From the NCBI RefSeq assembly GCF_009649845.1, contig NZ_WJIE01000006.1:434001-498000 (forward strand): 64,000 nucleotides of DNA, in the 5' to 3' direction. The stretch's first letter is position 1. Each line of letters opens with the position of its first letter. This stretch comes from Polyangium spumosum. GTDB lineage: Bacteria > Myxococcota_A > Polyangia > Polyangiales > Polyangiaceae. Positions 19,490-27,051 of the stretch are shown here, one piece after another. Below the pieces are notes generated by a model. It was not told the DNA's origin. It was given only the letters and a program-made list of their open reading frames with translations, and did not search any database. The position numbers were made by a program, and so were the translations under genes.

Positions 19490-21082
19490 ATGTCGACCCG
19501 CCGCCTCGCCCCCGCCCTCCTCTTCGTCCTCGCCTCCTGCACGAAATCACCTCCCGGCCCCGAAGCCGCCGCGCCCCTCGCGCCCGCGCAAAAGGCCGTC
19601 GCCAGGGCGACGAAGCCGCTCGTCGACGAGCCCCTCGCGCCTCCCGTCACCCAGAGCGACGCGCCCGCGCCCGTCGAGAGCGCGCCCGCCTCCGAGGAGC
19701 CCCTCGTGGAGCCCGTCGATACGCGTCACGGCGCCGCGCCCGGCGCCGCGGGTGGCCTGGGTTTGACCGGGGTGGGCGAGGGCGGCGGCGGGCGCGGGGA
19801 GGGCATCGGCCTCGGCACGATCGGCACGCTGGGCCGCGGCGCGGGCGTGGGCACGGGCGCCGGGTTCGGCTCGGGCCATGGCAGGCTCGGCGGCTCGCAC
19901 CGCGCCGTGGGCGGCGTGCGCGTGGGTTCGGGGGGGCTCGGCGCGTCGGCCGCGCCCTCGCAATGGCAAGGCGGCGTGCGCACGGGGGAATGGGACGACA
20001 ACGCGAACTTCCGCGATTACACGGGCTGGCTCGGCAAGGAGCGCGCCCCGGGCGCCGCGACGCTCGACCTCTCCTCGCGCCGCTTCCTCGTCGTGCGGGA
20101 CAGCGCGGGCAAGCCCGTCCCGAGCTGCTCCATCGAGGTGCGTGACCCCTCGGGGACGACGCTCTCGTTGCGCACGACGGCGAGCGGCCGGGCGCTCCTT
20201 TTCCCGCGCGCCGAGGGCCTGAAGGGCCCGAACCTCGAGGCCACGGCGCGCTGCGAGGGCCGCGTGGTGACGAAGACGACCACGGTCACGCCGGGCGACG
20301 ACGTCGTCGACCTCGCCCTCTCCGGCCCGCGTGGATTGCCCGAGGCGCAGACGATCGACGTCGCCTTCGTCCTCGACACGACCGGATCGATGTCGGAGGA
20401 GATCCACGCATTACGCGACACGCTGGAGAAGGTGGCGAGCGCGCTCGCCACGCTGAACGTCCGGCCGCGCGTGGGCCTCGTCGAGTACCGCGACCGCGGC
20501 GACGTCTACGTGACCCGGATGCACCAGATGACGACCGACGTCAAAGGCCTGCAGGCGCGGATCGCGTCGCTCGGCGCAGGCGGCGGCGGCGACACGCCCG
20601 AGCACGTCAACGAGGCGTTACGCGTGGCGGTGCGGAACCTGCGATACCGCCCCGAATCCGTGGCCCGCCTGGTCTTCTTGATCGGCGACGCGCCCCCGCA
20701 CCTCGATTACGCGCAGGACGAGGGGTATGCGGCCGCGATGAAGGAGGCGAGCCACGCGGGCGTGCAGATCTACTCGATCGCGGCCTCGGGGATGGACACG
20801 CTCGGGCAGGTCGTCTTCCGTCAGATCGCGCAATACACGGGCGGCACGCACATGTTCGTCCTGCGCGGCGGCGCGGGGCCTGCGTCGGTGGGCGGCGGCG
20901 ACCCGAAGGCGAGCTGCGGCGGGACACACACGGATTACACGAGCGGAAACCTGGACGCGCTCATCCTGAGCAAGGTGCGAGGCGCGATCGCAGCGCGGGA
21001 CGCGGATCCGATGCGGATCGCAGGGCTGCATCGCGACGAGAAGGACAGGCCGTGCGAGCAGAGGGTGGTGATGGTGAGGTGA
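19490..21082 (+). CDS. von Willebrand factor A-domain lipoprotein
   Basis: 530 residues. The signal peptide ends in LASC (C17), so this is a lipoprotein. A long Pro/Ala then Gly-rich low-complexity stretch (about 20-160) links to a small beta domain (about 190-275) resembling carboxypeptidase-regulatory or Ig-like folds, then a vWA domain. The metal-ion-dependent adhesion site starts DTTGS at 296-300 and continues with GGGGDTPEHVNEAL and LIGDAPPH. vWA domains mediate protein binding through a bound divalent cation. It probably acts at the surface; partner unknown. Confidence 0.88.
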   Translation: MSTRRLAPALLFVLASCTKSPPGPEAAAPLAPAQKAVARATKPLVDEPLAPPVTQSDAPAPVESAPASEEPLVEPVDTRHGAAPGAAGGLGLTGVGEGGGGRGEGIGLGTIGTLGRGAGVGTGAGFGSGHGRLGGSHRAVGGVRVGSGGLGASAAPSQWQGGVRTGEWDDNANFRDYTGWLGKERAPGAATLDLSSRRFLVVRDSAGKPVPSCSIEVRDPSGTTLSLRTTASGRALLFPRAEGLKGPNLEATARCEGRVVTKTTTVTPGDDVVDLALSGPRGLPEAQTIDVAFVLDTTGSMSEEIHALRDTLEKVASALATLNVRPRVGLVEYRDRGDVYVTRMHQMTTDVKGLQARIASLGAGGGGDTPEHVNEALRVAVRNLRYRPESVARLVFLIGDAPPHLDYAQDEGYAAAMKEASHAGVQIYSIAASGMDTLGQVVFRQIAQYTGGTHMFVLRGGAGPASVGGGDPKASCGGTHTDYTSGNLDALILSKVRGAIAARDADPMRIAGLHRDEKDRPCEQRVVMVR

Positions 21083-21157
21083 GGGGGGCGGCCGCTGGTG
21101 GTTTCCTCGTCAACCACCTTGTCCGGCCGAACTGCCCTCGCCTAGAATGCCCCGCCC

Positions 21158-22561
21158 ATGGGCCACCTCCTGGCCAACACCGAAGATCCGATCGAGGAAG
21201 CAGGCTCCTCCCAGACCGCCGGCGTCCTCGTCTTCGTCCTGCGTTACGAGGACCTCCGCGCGGCCGACTCCGGCGTTTTGCCTCCCCTCACGCAGGACGG
21301 CGACGGCTTCGAGATCGGGCGCGCGCCCGAGGTCCGGCCGCCCGCGTTCGAGGAGACGAGGTTTCTCCTGCCCGATCGATTCGTCTCGCGCCTCCACGCC
21401 CGCGTGGTTCGTCGCGGCGGACGGGATCTCCTCGAGGACGCCGGCAGCAGGCTCGGCACGTTCGTGCGCGGGGAGCGCATCCACGCGCCCGTCCCCCTCG
21501 CCGACGGCGACCTCGTGGAAATCGGGCAATCACTCTTCGTCTATCGGATCGTCGACGCGACGTCCGCGGTCCGGATGATCCGCGGGGGGCTCACGTTTGG
21601 CCCGACACGCTCGTTATGCCCCGAGATCATGCGCCTCGCGCTCGATCTCGGACAGCTCGCGCGTACCGTCGAGCCCATCCTCCTGCTCGCGGAGACCGGC
21701 GCCGGCAAGGAGATCGCCGCGCGATACGTGCACGAAAAGAGCGGACGCGCGGGGCCCTTCGTCGCCATCGATTGTGGCGCCATCCCCGAGCACCTCGTGG
21801 AAGGGGAGCTCTTCGGCCACCGCCGCGGGGCGTTCAGCGGCGCGCACGAGGAGCGCAAGGGCCGCATTCGCAGCGCGGAGGGCGGCACGGTTTTCCTCGA
21901 CGAGATCGGCAATCTGCCCGGGAGCGCGCAGGCGAGCTTGCTCCGCGCGATTCAGGAGCGCGAGGTGACGCCCGTGGGCGCCGATCAGGGGCAGAAGGTG
22001 GACGTGCGATGGATCGCCGCGACGAACGCCGACGTGTTCTCCGAAACGAGCGGCTTTCGCGCGGATCTTCGCGCTCGGCTCGCGGGGTACGTCGCCGAGC
22101 TGCCGCCGCTCCGGGAGCGCCGCGAGGATCTGGGGTTCCTCGTCGCGCACCTGCTCGGCCGGGCGGGCGCCGAGCGAGCCTCGATCACGCCGACGGCGGC
22201 GCGCGCGCTCTTCGGGGGCGACCTGCCGGGCAACGTGCGCGAGCTCGAGCGAGCCCTCGGGACCGCCGTCGTGCTCATGGGCGACGGGCCGATCGACCTG
22301 CCACACCTGAGCGCCCTTCGAGCACGCACGGCGCGGGAGAAGAAGGCGCCGAGCGTCGAGCCGCCCGTCCCCGAGGCGAGCGACGAGGAGCGGCGGAACA
22401 AAAAACGGCCACCCAAGGAGACGATCGAGGCGGCCCTCTTCCGGTCGAAGGGATCCCAAGGGGAGGCGGCGCGTCAGCTCGGGGTGCACGAGCGGCAGCT
22501 CGCGCGGTGGATGGATGCCCTCGGCATCCCCCGGCTGCGGAAGGGCTCTGCGGGCGGGTGA
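21158..22561 (+). CDS. FHA-domain sigma-54-dependent activator with GAFSGA loop
   Basis: 467 residues. An N-terminal FHA domain (about 25-130; IGRAPE, SRLHARVV, GSRLGTFVRGE) is followed by an AAA+ domain with Walker A AETGAGKE at 178-185 and Walker B TVFLDEIGNL. The sigma-54 contact loop reads GAFSGA (224-229) instead of GAFTGA, a conservative Thr-to-Ser change. The LPGNVRELERAL segment follows. The C-terminus holds a Fis-like helix-turn-helix (GSQGEAARQLGVHERQLARW). Immediately downstream are paired perfect palindromes and a sigma-54-like promoter before the gene at 23046, an obvious candidate target. Confidence 0.92.
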   Translation: MGHLLANTEDPIEEAGSSQTAGVLVFVLRYEDLRAADSGVLPPLTQDGDGFEIGRAPEVRPPAFEETRFLLPDRFVSRLHARVVRRGGRDLLEDAGSRLGTFVRGERIHAPVPLADGDLVEIGQSLFVYRIVDATSAVRMIRGGLTFGPTRSLCPEIMRLALDLGQLARTVEPILLLAETGAGKEIAARYVHEKSGRAGPFVAIDCGAIPEHLVEGELFGHRRGAFSGAHEERKGRIRSAEGGTVFLDEIGNLPGSAQASLLRAIQEREVTPVGADQGQKVDVRWIAATNADVFSETSGFRADLRARLAGYVAELPPLRERREDLGFLVAHLLGRAGAERASITPTAARALFGGDLPGNVRELERALGTAVVLMGDGPIDLPHLSALRARTAREKKAPSVEPPVPEASDEERRNKKRPPKETIEAALFRSKGSQGEAARQLGVHERQLARWMDALGIPRLRKGSAGG

Positions 22562-22565
22562 GACG

Positions 22566-22850
22566 AGGTCCCGCGAGGGCGGGGTAGCTCGCGCGAAGGG
22601 CGGGGTGGCTCGCGCCGAGGGCGGGGTGGCTCGCGCCGAGCGCGGGATGGTTCGCGCCGAGGGCGGGATGGCTCGCGCGAAGGGCGGGGTGGCTCGCGCC
22701 GAGGGCGGAGTGGCTCGCGCCGAGGGCGGGATGGCTCGCGCGAAGGGCGGGATGGCTCGCGCCGAGGGCGGGATGGCTCGCACCGAGAGCGGAGGGGCTC
22801 GCGCCGAGGGCGGCGGGGCTCGCGCCGAGGGCGGCGGGGCTCGCTCTCTG
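22566..22850 (+). repeat. 21-bp tandem repeat (minisatellite), about 13 units
   Basis: Units of 21 bp begin with GCTCGC at 22587 and recur every 21 bp through 22839 without a single length change; units at both ends are degenerate. The typical unit is GCTCGCGCCGAGGGCGGGGT plus G. Variation is confined to a few positions (GCC GAG versus GCG AAG, GTG versus ATG), which in one frame would read ARAEGGV/ARAKGGM heptads. There are no spacers, so it is not a CRISPR array. Confidence 0.95.
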
Positions 22851-22858
22851 GGGCCAGA

Positions 22859-22889
22859 TGTCCGGACAAATGGGGGAGATGTCCGGACA
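22859..22889. promoter_or_regulatory. Two identical palindromes TGTCCGGACA, 21 bp apart: likely activator-binding sites
   Basis: TGTCCGGACA is a perfect 10-bp palindrome and occurs at 22859-22868 and 22880-22889, each within the longer match AGATGTCCGGACAA. The 21-bp spacing places both on the same face of the helix. They lie about 116 and 137 bp upstream of the start site predicted from the sigma-54-like promoter at 22975, the usual distance for enhancer sites of sigma-54 activators, one of which is encoded just upstream. Binding by that protein is inference. Confidence 0.6.
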
Positions 22890-22974
22890 AGTTTCCTCCA
22901 TCCGACCGGACCTGCGGGCATCGCGCTCTGTGGCTCACGCTTGATTTCCCACGTTTGCCCTCGCTGTCCCCTCC

Positions 22975-22990
22975 TGGCATTCCTCGTGCA
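22975..22990 (+). promoter_or_regulatory. Sigma-54-like promoter upstream of the gene at 23046
   Basis: TGGCATTCCTCGTGCA matches the -24/-12 consensus in its essential parts: TGGCA, then TGCA, with GG and GC at the required spacing. It predicts transcription from about 23001 and a 45-base leader before the ATG at 23046. The match outside the invariant bases is partial (T at the sixth position, G before TGC). Confidence 0.45.
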
Positions 22991-23045
22991 TTGCCTCGCG
23001 CCCGACGCGCCACGCACCCCCAGGCGCGTCGAGAGAGGAATCGTC

Positions 23046-23774
23046 ATGACTGCGACCCTGATCGTGAAGGACACGTTGCCCCGGAAGAACTTCATCGCCA
23101 TCACGCAGCTCGGCCTCAAGGCCTTGAACCTCGCGTTCACGTACGCCGTGGCGCTCGGCCCGCGGCTGCCGCAGGGGATGGTCGAGGACCTTTCGCTCGA
23201 CATCGAGATCCTCGGCGAGGTCGTTCCCAGCGCGATCCAGGCGCGGAGCGAGTCGGTGGCCGCCACGAGCACGCAAGATACCGCGCTCGCCCAGGGGCAC
23301 ACGCGCGTGCGGCAGATCCGCGCCGCCATCCGCCGCACCATGGCGCCCGAGGACGTGAAACGCGGTTATGGCGTGGGGCGAAGGGCGCGAAAGGAGAGCG
23401 TGGCCCACGTGAAAGCCGCCATTCAGCAGATCCTCGACCGTGCCAAGAACAACCCGGCCGAGGCCGCGTCGCTCGGGATCGTGCAGAAGGACCTCGACAA
23501 CCTCGCGCTCTCGCTCGCCGCCATCACGGACGCCGATACCGTGCAGGAGAAAAAACGCGCGAGCGCGCCGCTCACGACGCAGGAGAGGAACCGGGTCGGA
23601 AACCGGATCCTGGCGGCCGTCGCGCGCATCGAGGCCGCCGGACGGCTCGAGTTCGCGAACGACGACACGAAACGCGCGAGCTTCGAGGCGCTCGGCGCAG
23701 GGCCGAGGATGCGGCGAAAGGCCGTCGCGGAGGAGCCGGCAGGGGACGAGGAGCAGGCGGTGATGGCCGGATAA
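23046..23774 (+). CDS. Unrecognised all-helical protein
   Basis: 242 residues from the ATG at 23046, preceded by GAGAGGAA; the open frame continues upstream only through the minisatellite. I do not recognise a family. The protein has no signal peptide or membrane segment and looks like a series of amphipathic helices (LPRKNFIAITQLGLKALNL, VAHVKAAIQQILDRAKNN, RVGNRILAAVARIEAAG) with a basic patch (RGYGVGRRARKE) and an acidic, disordered tail (AEEPAGDEEQAV). It is cytoplasmic and may bind nucleic acid or protein. Its promoter region suggests control by sigma-54 and the neighbouring FHA activator. Confidence 0.75.
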   Translation: MTATLIVKDTLPRKNFIAITQLGLKALNLAFTYAVALGPRLPQGMVEDLSLDIEILGEVVPSAIQARSESVAATSTQDTALAQGHTRVRQIRAAIRRTMAPEDVKRGYGVGRRARKESVAHVKAAIQQILDRAKNNPAEAASLGIVQKDLDNLALSLAAITDADTVQEKKRASAPLTTQERNRVGNRILAAVARIEAAGRLEFANDDTKRASFEALGAGPRMRRKAVAEEPAGDEEQAVMAG

Positions 23775-23853
23775 GTCCTCCCTTCAGGGCTCGGCCGCCC
23801 TGGCGCTCGCATGGCGCTTTACACCAGGCTCTGTCGGTGCTCATCCTCCCCCC

Positions 23854-25176
23854 ATGAGCCCGCCGGCGAGCAAACCCGGCCCCGCCTCCCTGCGGTTCGT
23901 CGCGGGCTTGCTGGTCGTCTCCCTGGTCTCCGCGGCCTTCGCCGTCCTCTTCCGGGCGTCGCTCTCGTTCGTGCTCGGGCACGCGCTCGGCGAGGGCGAC
24001 GTCGTCAGCGCCATGCGACGCTCGCCGCCGTGGATGCGTCTCCTGCTCCCGCCGGCGGGCGCCCTGCTCGCCGGCGTGCTCGTGGCCCTCGCCGCGCGCA
24101 AGCCGAGCGGCCACGGCGTGGGCTCCGTGATGGAGGCCGTCGTCCTCGGGCGCGTCCGCCTCTCGATGCGCGTGACGCTGCTCAAATCCCTCGGCTCCTT
24201 CTGCGCCATCTCCTCGGGCGGCTCCATCGGGCGCGAGGGGCCGCTCATCCAGTTCGGCGGCGCCATCGGCAACCTCGTGAGCTGCAAGCTCGGCCTGCCC
24301 CTCGAACACGCGCGTATCCTCATCGCCGCGGGCACCGCCGCCGGCTTCGCGGCGGCGTACAACACCCCCTTCGCGGCCATCCTGTTCGTGCTCGAGGTCG
24401 TCACGGGCATCGTGGTGCTCGACACGATCGTCCCCGCGTTCGTCGCGACGGTGCTCGCGACCGCCGTCACACGATCCATCGTCGGAGAGGGGCCGATCTT
24501 CGGCGCGCGGACCTTCACGGCATACTCTTCCTGGGAGCTCGTCGCCCACGCGGGCGTCGGCGTGCTCGGCGCCCTGGCCGCGCAAGGATTCATGCGGCTG
24601 CTCGCGCAGGGCGAGGCCCTCTTCGAGCGTTCGAGGATCCCGCTCCCCTGGCGCACGGCGCTCGGGGGCCTGCTCACGGGCGCCATCGTGGCCGCGTTGC
24701 CCGAGGTGGCGGGTAATGGGTACGAGCCGCTCAACGAGCTGCTCGACGCGCGCCTCTCCGCGGGGTTCGTGGCCGTGCTCCTGGTCGCGAAGTGTGTGGC
24801 GACGACGGCCTCGGTCTCCTCGGGCAGCCCCGGCGGGGTGTTCACGCCGACCCTGCTCCTCGGCGGCGGCGTGGGTTTTCTTTACGGGACCGCGCTCGTG
24901 TACCTCTTCGGGCCCGCGGCGGGCTCCGTGGGGAGCTACGCGCTCGTCGGGATGGCCGCGACGACGGCGGCGACGACACACGCGCCGCTGATGGCGGCCG
25001 TCATGGCCTTCGAGCTGTCGGGTGATTACGGGGTCGTGCTCCCGCTGATGCTCGCGACCGCGCTCGCCACGGCGATCTCGCGCGCCCTGCGAAAGGACTC
25101 CATTTACACGGCGGAGCTGCGCGGCCGCGGGGTCTGCTGGGAGCTCACGCTGGAAGGGCGGAAGATGATCGAGTGA
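23854..25176 (+). CDS. CLC-family chloride channel/transporter
   Basis: 440 residues with about ten hydrophobic segments. The selectivity-filter signatures of CLC proteins are present: GGSIGREGP, including the gating glutamate, and GSPGGVFTP. The segment AAAYNTPFAAILFVLE is also typical. Prokaryotic members are usually Cl-/H+ antiporters or fluoride/chloride channels. There are no C-terminal CBS domains. Neighbours give no clue to its role; acid or osmotic stress would fit the family. Confidence 0.93.
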   Translation: MSPPASKPGPASLRFVAGLLVVSLVSAAFAVLFRASLSFVLGHALGEGDVVSAMRRSPPWMRLLLPPAGALLAGVLVALAARKPSGHGVGSVMEAVVLGRVRLSMRVTLLKSLGSFCAISSGGSIGREGPLIQFGGAIGNLVSCKLGLPLEHARILIAAGTAAGFAAAYNTPFAAILFVLEVVTGIVVLDTIVPAFVATVLATAVTRSIVGEGPIFGARTFTAYSSWELVAHAGVGVLGALAAQGFMRLLAQGEALFERSRIPLPWRTALGGLLTGAIVAALPEVAGNGYEPLNELLDARLSAGFVAVLLVAKCVATTASVSSGSPGGVFTPTLLLGGGVGFLYGTALVYLFGPAAGSVGSYALVGMAATTAATTHAPLMAAVMAFELSGDYGVVLPLMLATALATAISRALRKDSIYTAELRGRGVCWELTLEGRKMIE

Positions 25177-25194
25177 TCCTGCTCGACCCCCCAC

Positions 25195-25214
25195 GTATTC
25201 AATGCATTGCATAC
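25195..25214. promoter_or_regulatory. 20-bp near-perfect palindrome, probable operator
   Basis: GTATTCAATGCATTGCATAC is an inverted repeat with 9 of 10 base pairs matching across the centre, in an AT-rich island in otherwise GC-rich DNA. It lies about 110 bp upstream of the flavin reductase gene and 18 bp after the CLC stop codon. Size and symmetry fit a dimeric repressor such as a GntR- or TetR-type regulator; none is encoded next to it. Confidence 0.6.
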
Positions 25215-25321
25215 GGTATTCGCGTCGCCGCGCTGACCTCCACGATTGGCGCCCGATCGAGCCGGAGCGCCCGCGCGAACCGCCTTGCCGACCGCCGAGA
25301 ACCGACCTACCGTCCCGCCCG

Positions 25322-25813
25322 ATGTCCCTCTCCGCGGCGGAGCTTCGCAGGGTCCTCGGGCAGTTCGCGACCGGCGTCACGGTCGTCACGACCCGCCACG
25401 AGGGCGTGCCCCAGGGCATGACCGCGAACTCCTTCACCTCCGTGTCCCTCGAGCCGCCGCTCGTCCTCTTCTGCGCCGACAAACGCGCTCGCTCCGGCAC
25501 GATCGTCGGCGCGGCCAGGTGTTTCGCCGTCAACGTGCTCGCCGAGGACCAGCGCCACCTCTCCGACCTCTTCGCCGGAAAGGGCACCGACGCCGAGCGC
25601 TCGGCCCTGCTCGCCGAGATCGGCCAGACCGCCGTCACCGGCGCCCCCGTCCTGCCCGGATCCCTCGGCTGGCTCGACTGCCGCCTCGAACGCGCGATCG
25701 ACGCAGGTGATCACGTCGTGTTCCTCGGCGAAGTCGTGGCCGCTTCGACCGGCGATCCGTCCGCGCCCTTGCTCTACTTCCGCGGCGCCTATCGGCACCT
25801 CGAACCCGCCTGA
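25322..25813 (+). CDS. Flavin reductase-like FMN-binding protein
   Basis: 163 residues from the ATG at 25322; an in-frame upstream start would extend it by 40 residues that do not resemble the family and would cover the palindrome at 25195. Family landmarks are FATGVTVVTT at the front, GMTANSFTSVSLEPPLVLFC (the FMN-binding segment), AVNVLAEDQ and the terminal YFRGAYRHL. Such proteins reduce FMN/FAD with NAD(P)H and supply it to two-component monooxygenases. No monooxygenase is adjacent. Confidence 0.9.
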   Translation: MSLSAAELRRVLGQFATGVTVVTTRHEGVPQGMTANSFTSVSLEPPLVLFCADKRARSGTIVGAARCFAVNVLAEDQRHLSDLFAGKGTDAERSALLAEIGQTAVTGAPVLPGSLGWLDCRLERAIDAGDHVVFLGEVVAASTGDPSAPLLYFRGAYRHLEPA

Positions 25814-25883
25814 GTCCGCATCCGGCGTTGAACAGCGCCGGGAGAGCGCCTAAGGTGTGCCACGAATCCGGCAAGGAGAGCGC

Positions 25884-26780
25884 ATGGCCCTGGGTGATGT
25901 GGTCTTGGTGGCGACGGACCTGAGCGAGTCCGCCGACGTGGCGATCAAGCTCGGACACGAGTACGCAGAGCGGGCGGGCGGCAAGCTCGTCGTCTGTCAC
26001 GTCGTGCACGAGGTGCTGCGCTCCGCGCCCCTCTTCCCGCAGGCGGTCCAGGCCGACATGGAGGCCGTGATCCACGCCGAGAGCCGCGCCGCGGCCGCCG
26101 TCGAGGATCGAGTCAAGGAGATCACGGGCCGCCCGAGCAACGGCTTCGAGGTGCGCATCGAGAGCGGCGGCGCCGACGCCGCGATCCTCCGCGTCGCCGA
26201 GGAGGTCGCAGCCACGCTCGTCGTCACGGGCAGCCGCGGCCTCACGGGCATCGCGCGGCTCCTGCTCGGCAACGTCGCCGAGCGGATCGTGCGCTACGCG
26301 CATTGCCCCGTGCTCGTCGCGCGCTCGCACGCCCGGACGAACAAGGTCCTCGCCTCGACCGACCTCTCCGAGCTCTCGCAGCCCGGCATCGCGCTCGCCG
26401 GTCAGGTCGCCGCCATGCAGGGCGCCACGCTCACCGTGCTGCACAGCCTCGACATCCTGCCGGCGCCGGCGTTTGGCTTCACCGTGCCCTTCGGCGGCGC
26501 GCCCGTCGTGCCGCCGCCCGAGCTCATCGAGCAGATGCGCACCGGGGCCGACGGCGTGCTCGCAGGCATCATCGAGCGGATGGGGATGAAGGCCGAGCGC
26601 CGCGTGACCGACGGCGACGCCGCCACGGCCGTGCTCCGGACCGCGGAGGAGCTCGACGCCGAGCTCGTCGTCGTCTCCACCCACGGCCGCACCGGCCTCG
26701 CGCGCGTGGCCCTCGGCAGCGTGGCCGAGAAGATCGTGCGAGGAGCGCACTGCTCCGTCCTCGTGGCGCGCTCCCACTGA
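25884..26780 (+). CDS. Tandem universal stress protein (two USP domains)
   Basis: 298 residues from the ATG at 25884, which has AAGGAG 6 bases upstream. It contains two USP domains (about 1-145 and 152-298). Each carries the ATP-binding signature: GSRGLTGIARLLLG and THGRTGLARVALG, followed by the PVLVARS / SVLVARS strand. Tandem USPs bind ATP and accompany stress or dormancy responses. It is followed by a small membrane peptide gene 78 bp downstream, perhaps co-transcribed. Confidence 0.93.
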   Translation: MALGDVVLVATDLSESADVAIKLGHEYAERAGGKLVVCHVVHEVLRSAPLFPQAVQADMEAVIHAESRAAAAVEDRVKEITGRPSNGFEVRIESGGADAAILRVAEEVAATLVVTGSRGLTGIARLLLGNVAERIVRYAHCPVLVARSHARTNKVLASTDLSELSQPGIALAGQVAAMQGATLTVLHSLDILPAPAFGFTVPFGGAPVVPPPELIEQMRTGADGVLAGIIERMGMKAERRVTDGDAATAVLRTAEELDAELVVVSTHGRTGLARVALGSVAEKIVRGAHCSVLVARSH

Positions 26781-26858
26781 CGTCCACGGTTGACGCGGCG
26801 CCGCGCCAGTGTCACGGAGAGCGGCGCCGGCACGGCCGGCCGCGTCTCTGGAGGCATC

Positions 26859-26981
26859 ATGGCGACCGATACATCAAACGAGAAGGCTCCGACCGACGAC
26901 TGGACCGTGCCCAAGCTCCTCGGGCTCGCAGTGATCGTGCTCGGCGGCTTCTTCGTGTTCATCAGCACGATCTCGCCCTGA
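26859..26981 (+). CDS. Small single-pass membrane protein, 40 residues
   Basis: The ATG at 26859 is preceded by GGAGG at 4 bases, a strong ribosome-binding site. The product has a hydrophilic N-terminus (DTSNEKAPTDDW), one hydrophobic helix of about 18 residues (LLGLAVIVLGGFFVFIST) and a two-residue tail. No family is recognised. Small single-helix proteins often regulate membrane partners; which one is unknown. It lies between the USP gene and the ATPase/TOPRIM pair. Confidence 0.65.
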   Translation: MATDTSNEKAPTDDWTVPKLLGLAVIVLGGFFVFISTISP

Positions 26982-27051
26982 GCGTTCGTCGAGGGGAGCG
27001 CGACCGCCGCGCTCCCTGACTCGTCCCCTCCTCCTGCTGAGCCTGCTTGAC

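Larger units (their letters stand above)
22562..23045. other. 484-bp intergenic region with minisatellite, palindromes and promoter-like site
   Basis: This stretch has no convincing gene. All six frames stay fairly open because of the repeat, which can create apparent coding extensions of the gene at 23046, but the repeated heptads end before that gene's ribosome-binding site. It contains, in order, a 21-bp tandem repeat, two identical 10-bp palindromes, a sigma-54-like promoter and a GAGAGGAA ribosome-binding site. Confidence 0.85.

Noticed and set aside
22566-22850. CRISPR array
   Set aside because: Units are directly tandem without spacers and no cas gene is present.
22515-23045. N-terminal extension of the 23046 gene through the repeat (ARAEGGV heptads)
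   Set aside because: It begins inside the activator gene and consists of minisatellite translation; a proper ribosome-binding site and ATG exist at 23046.
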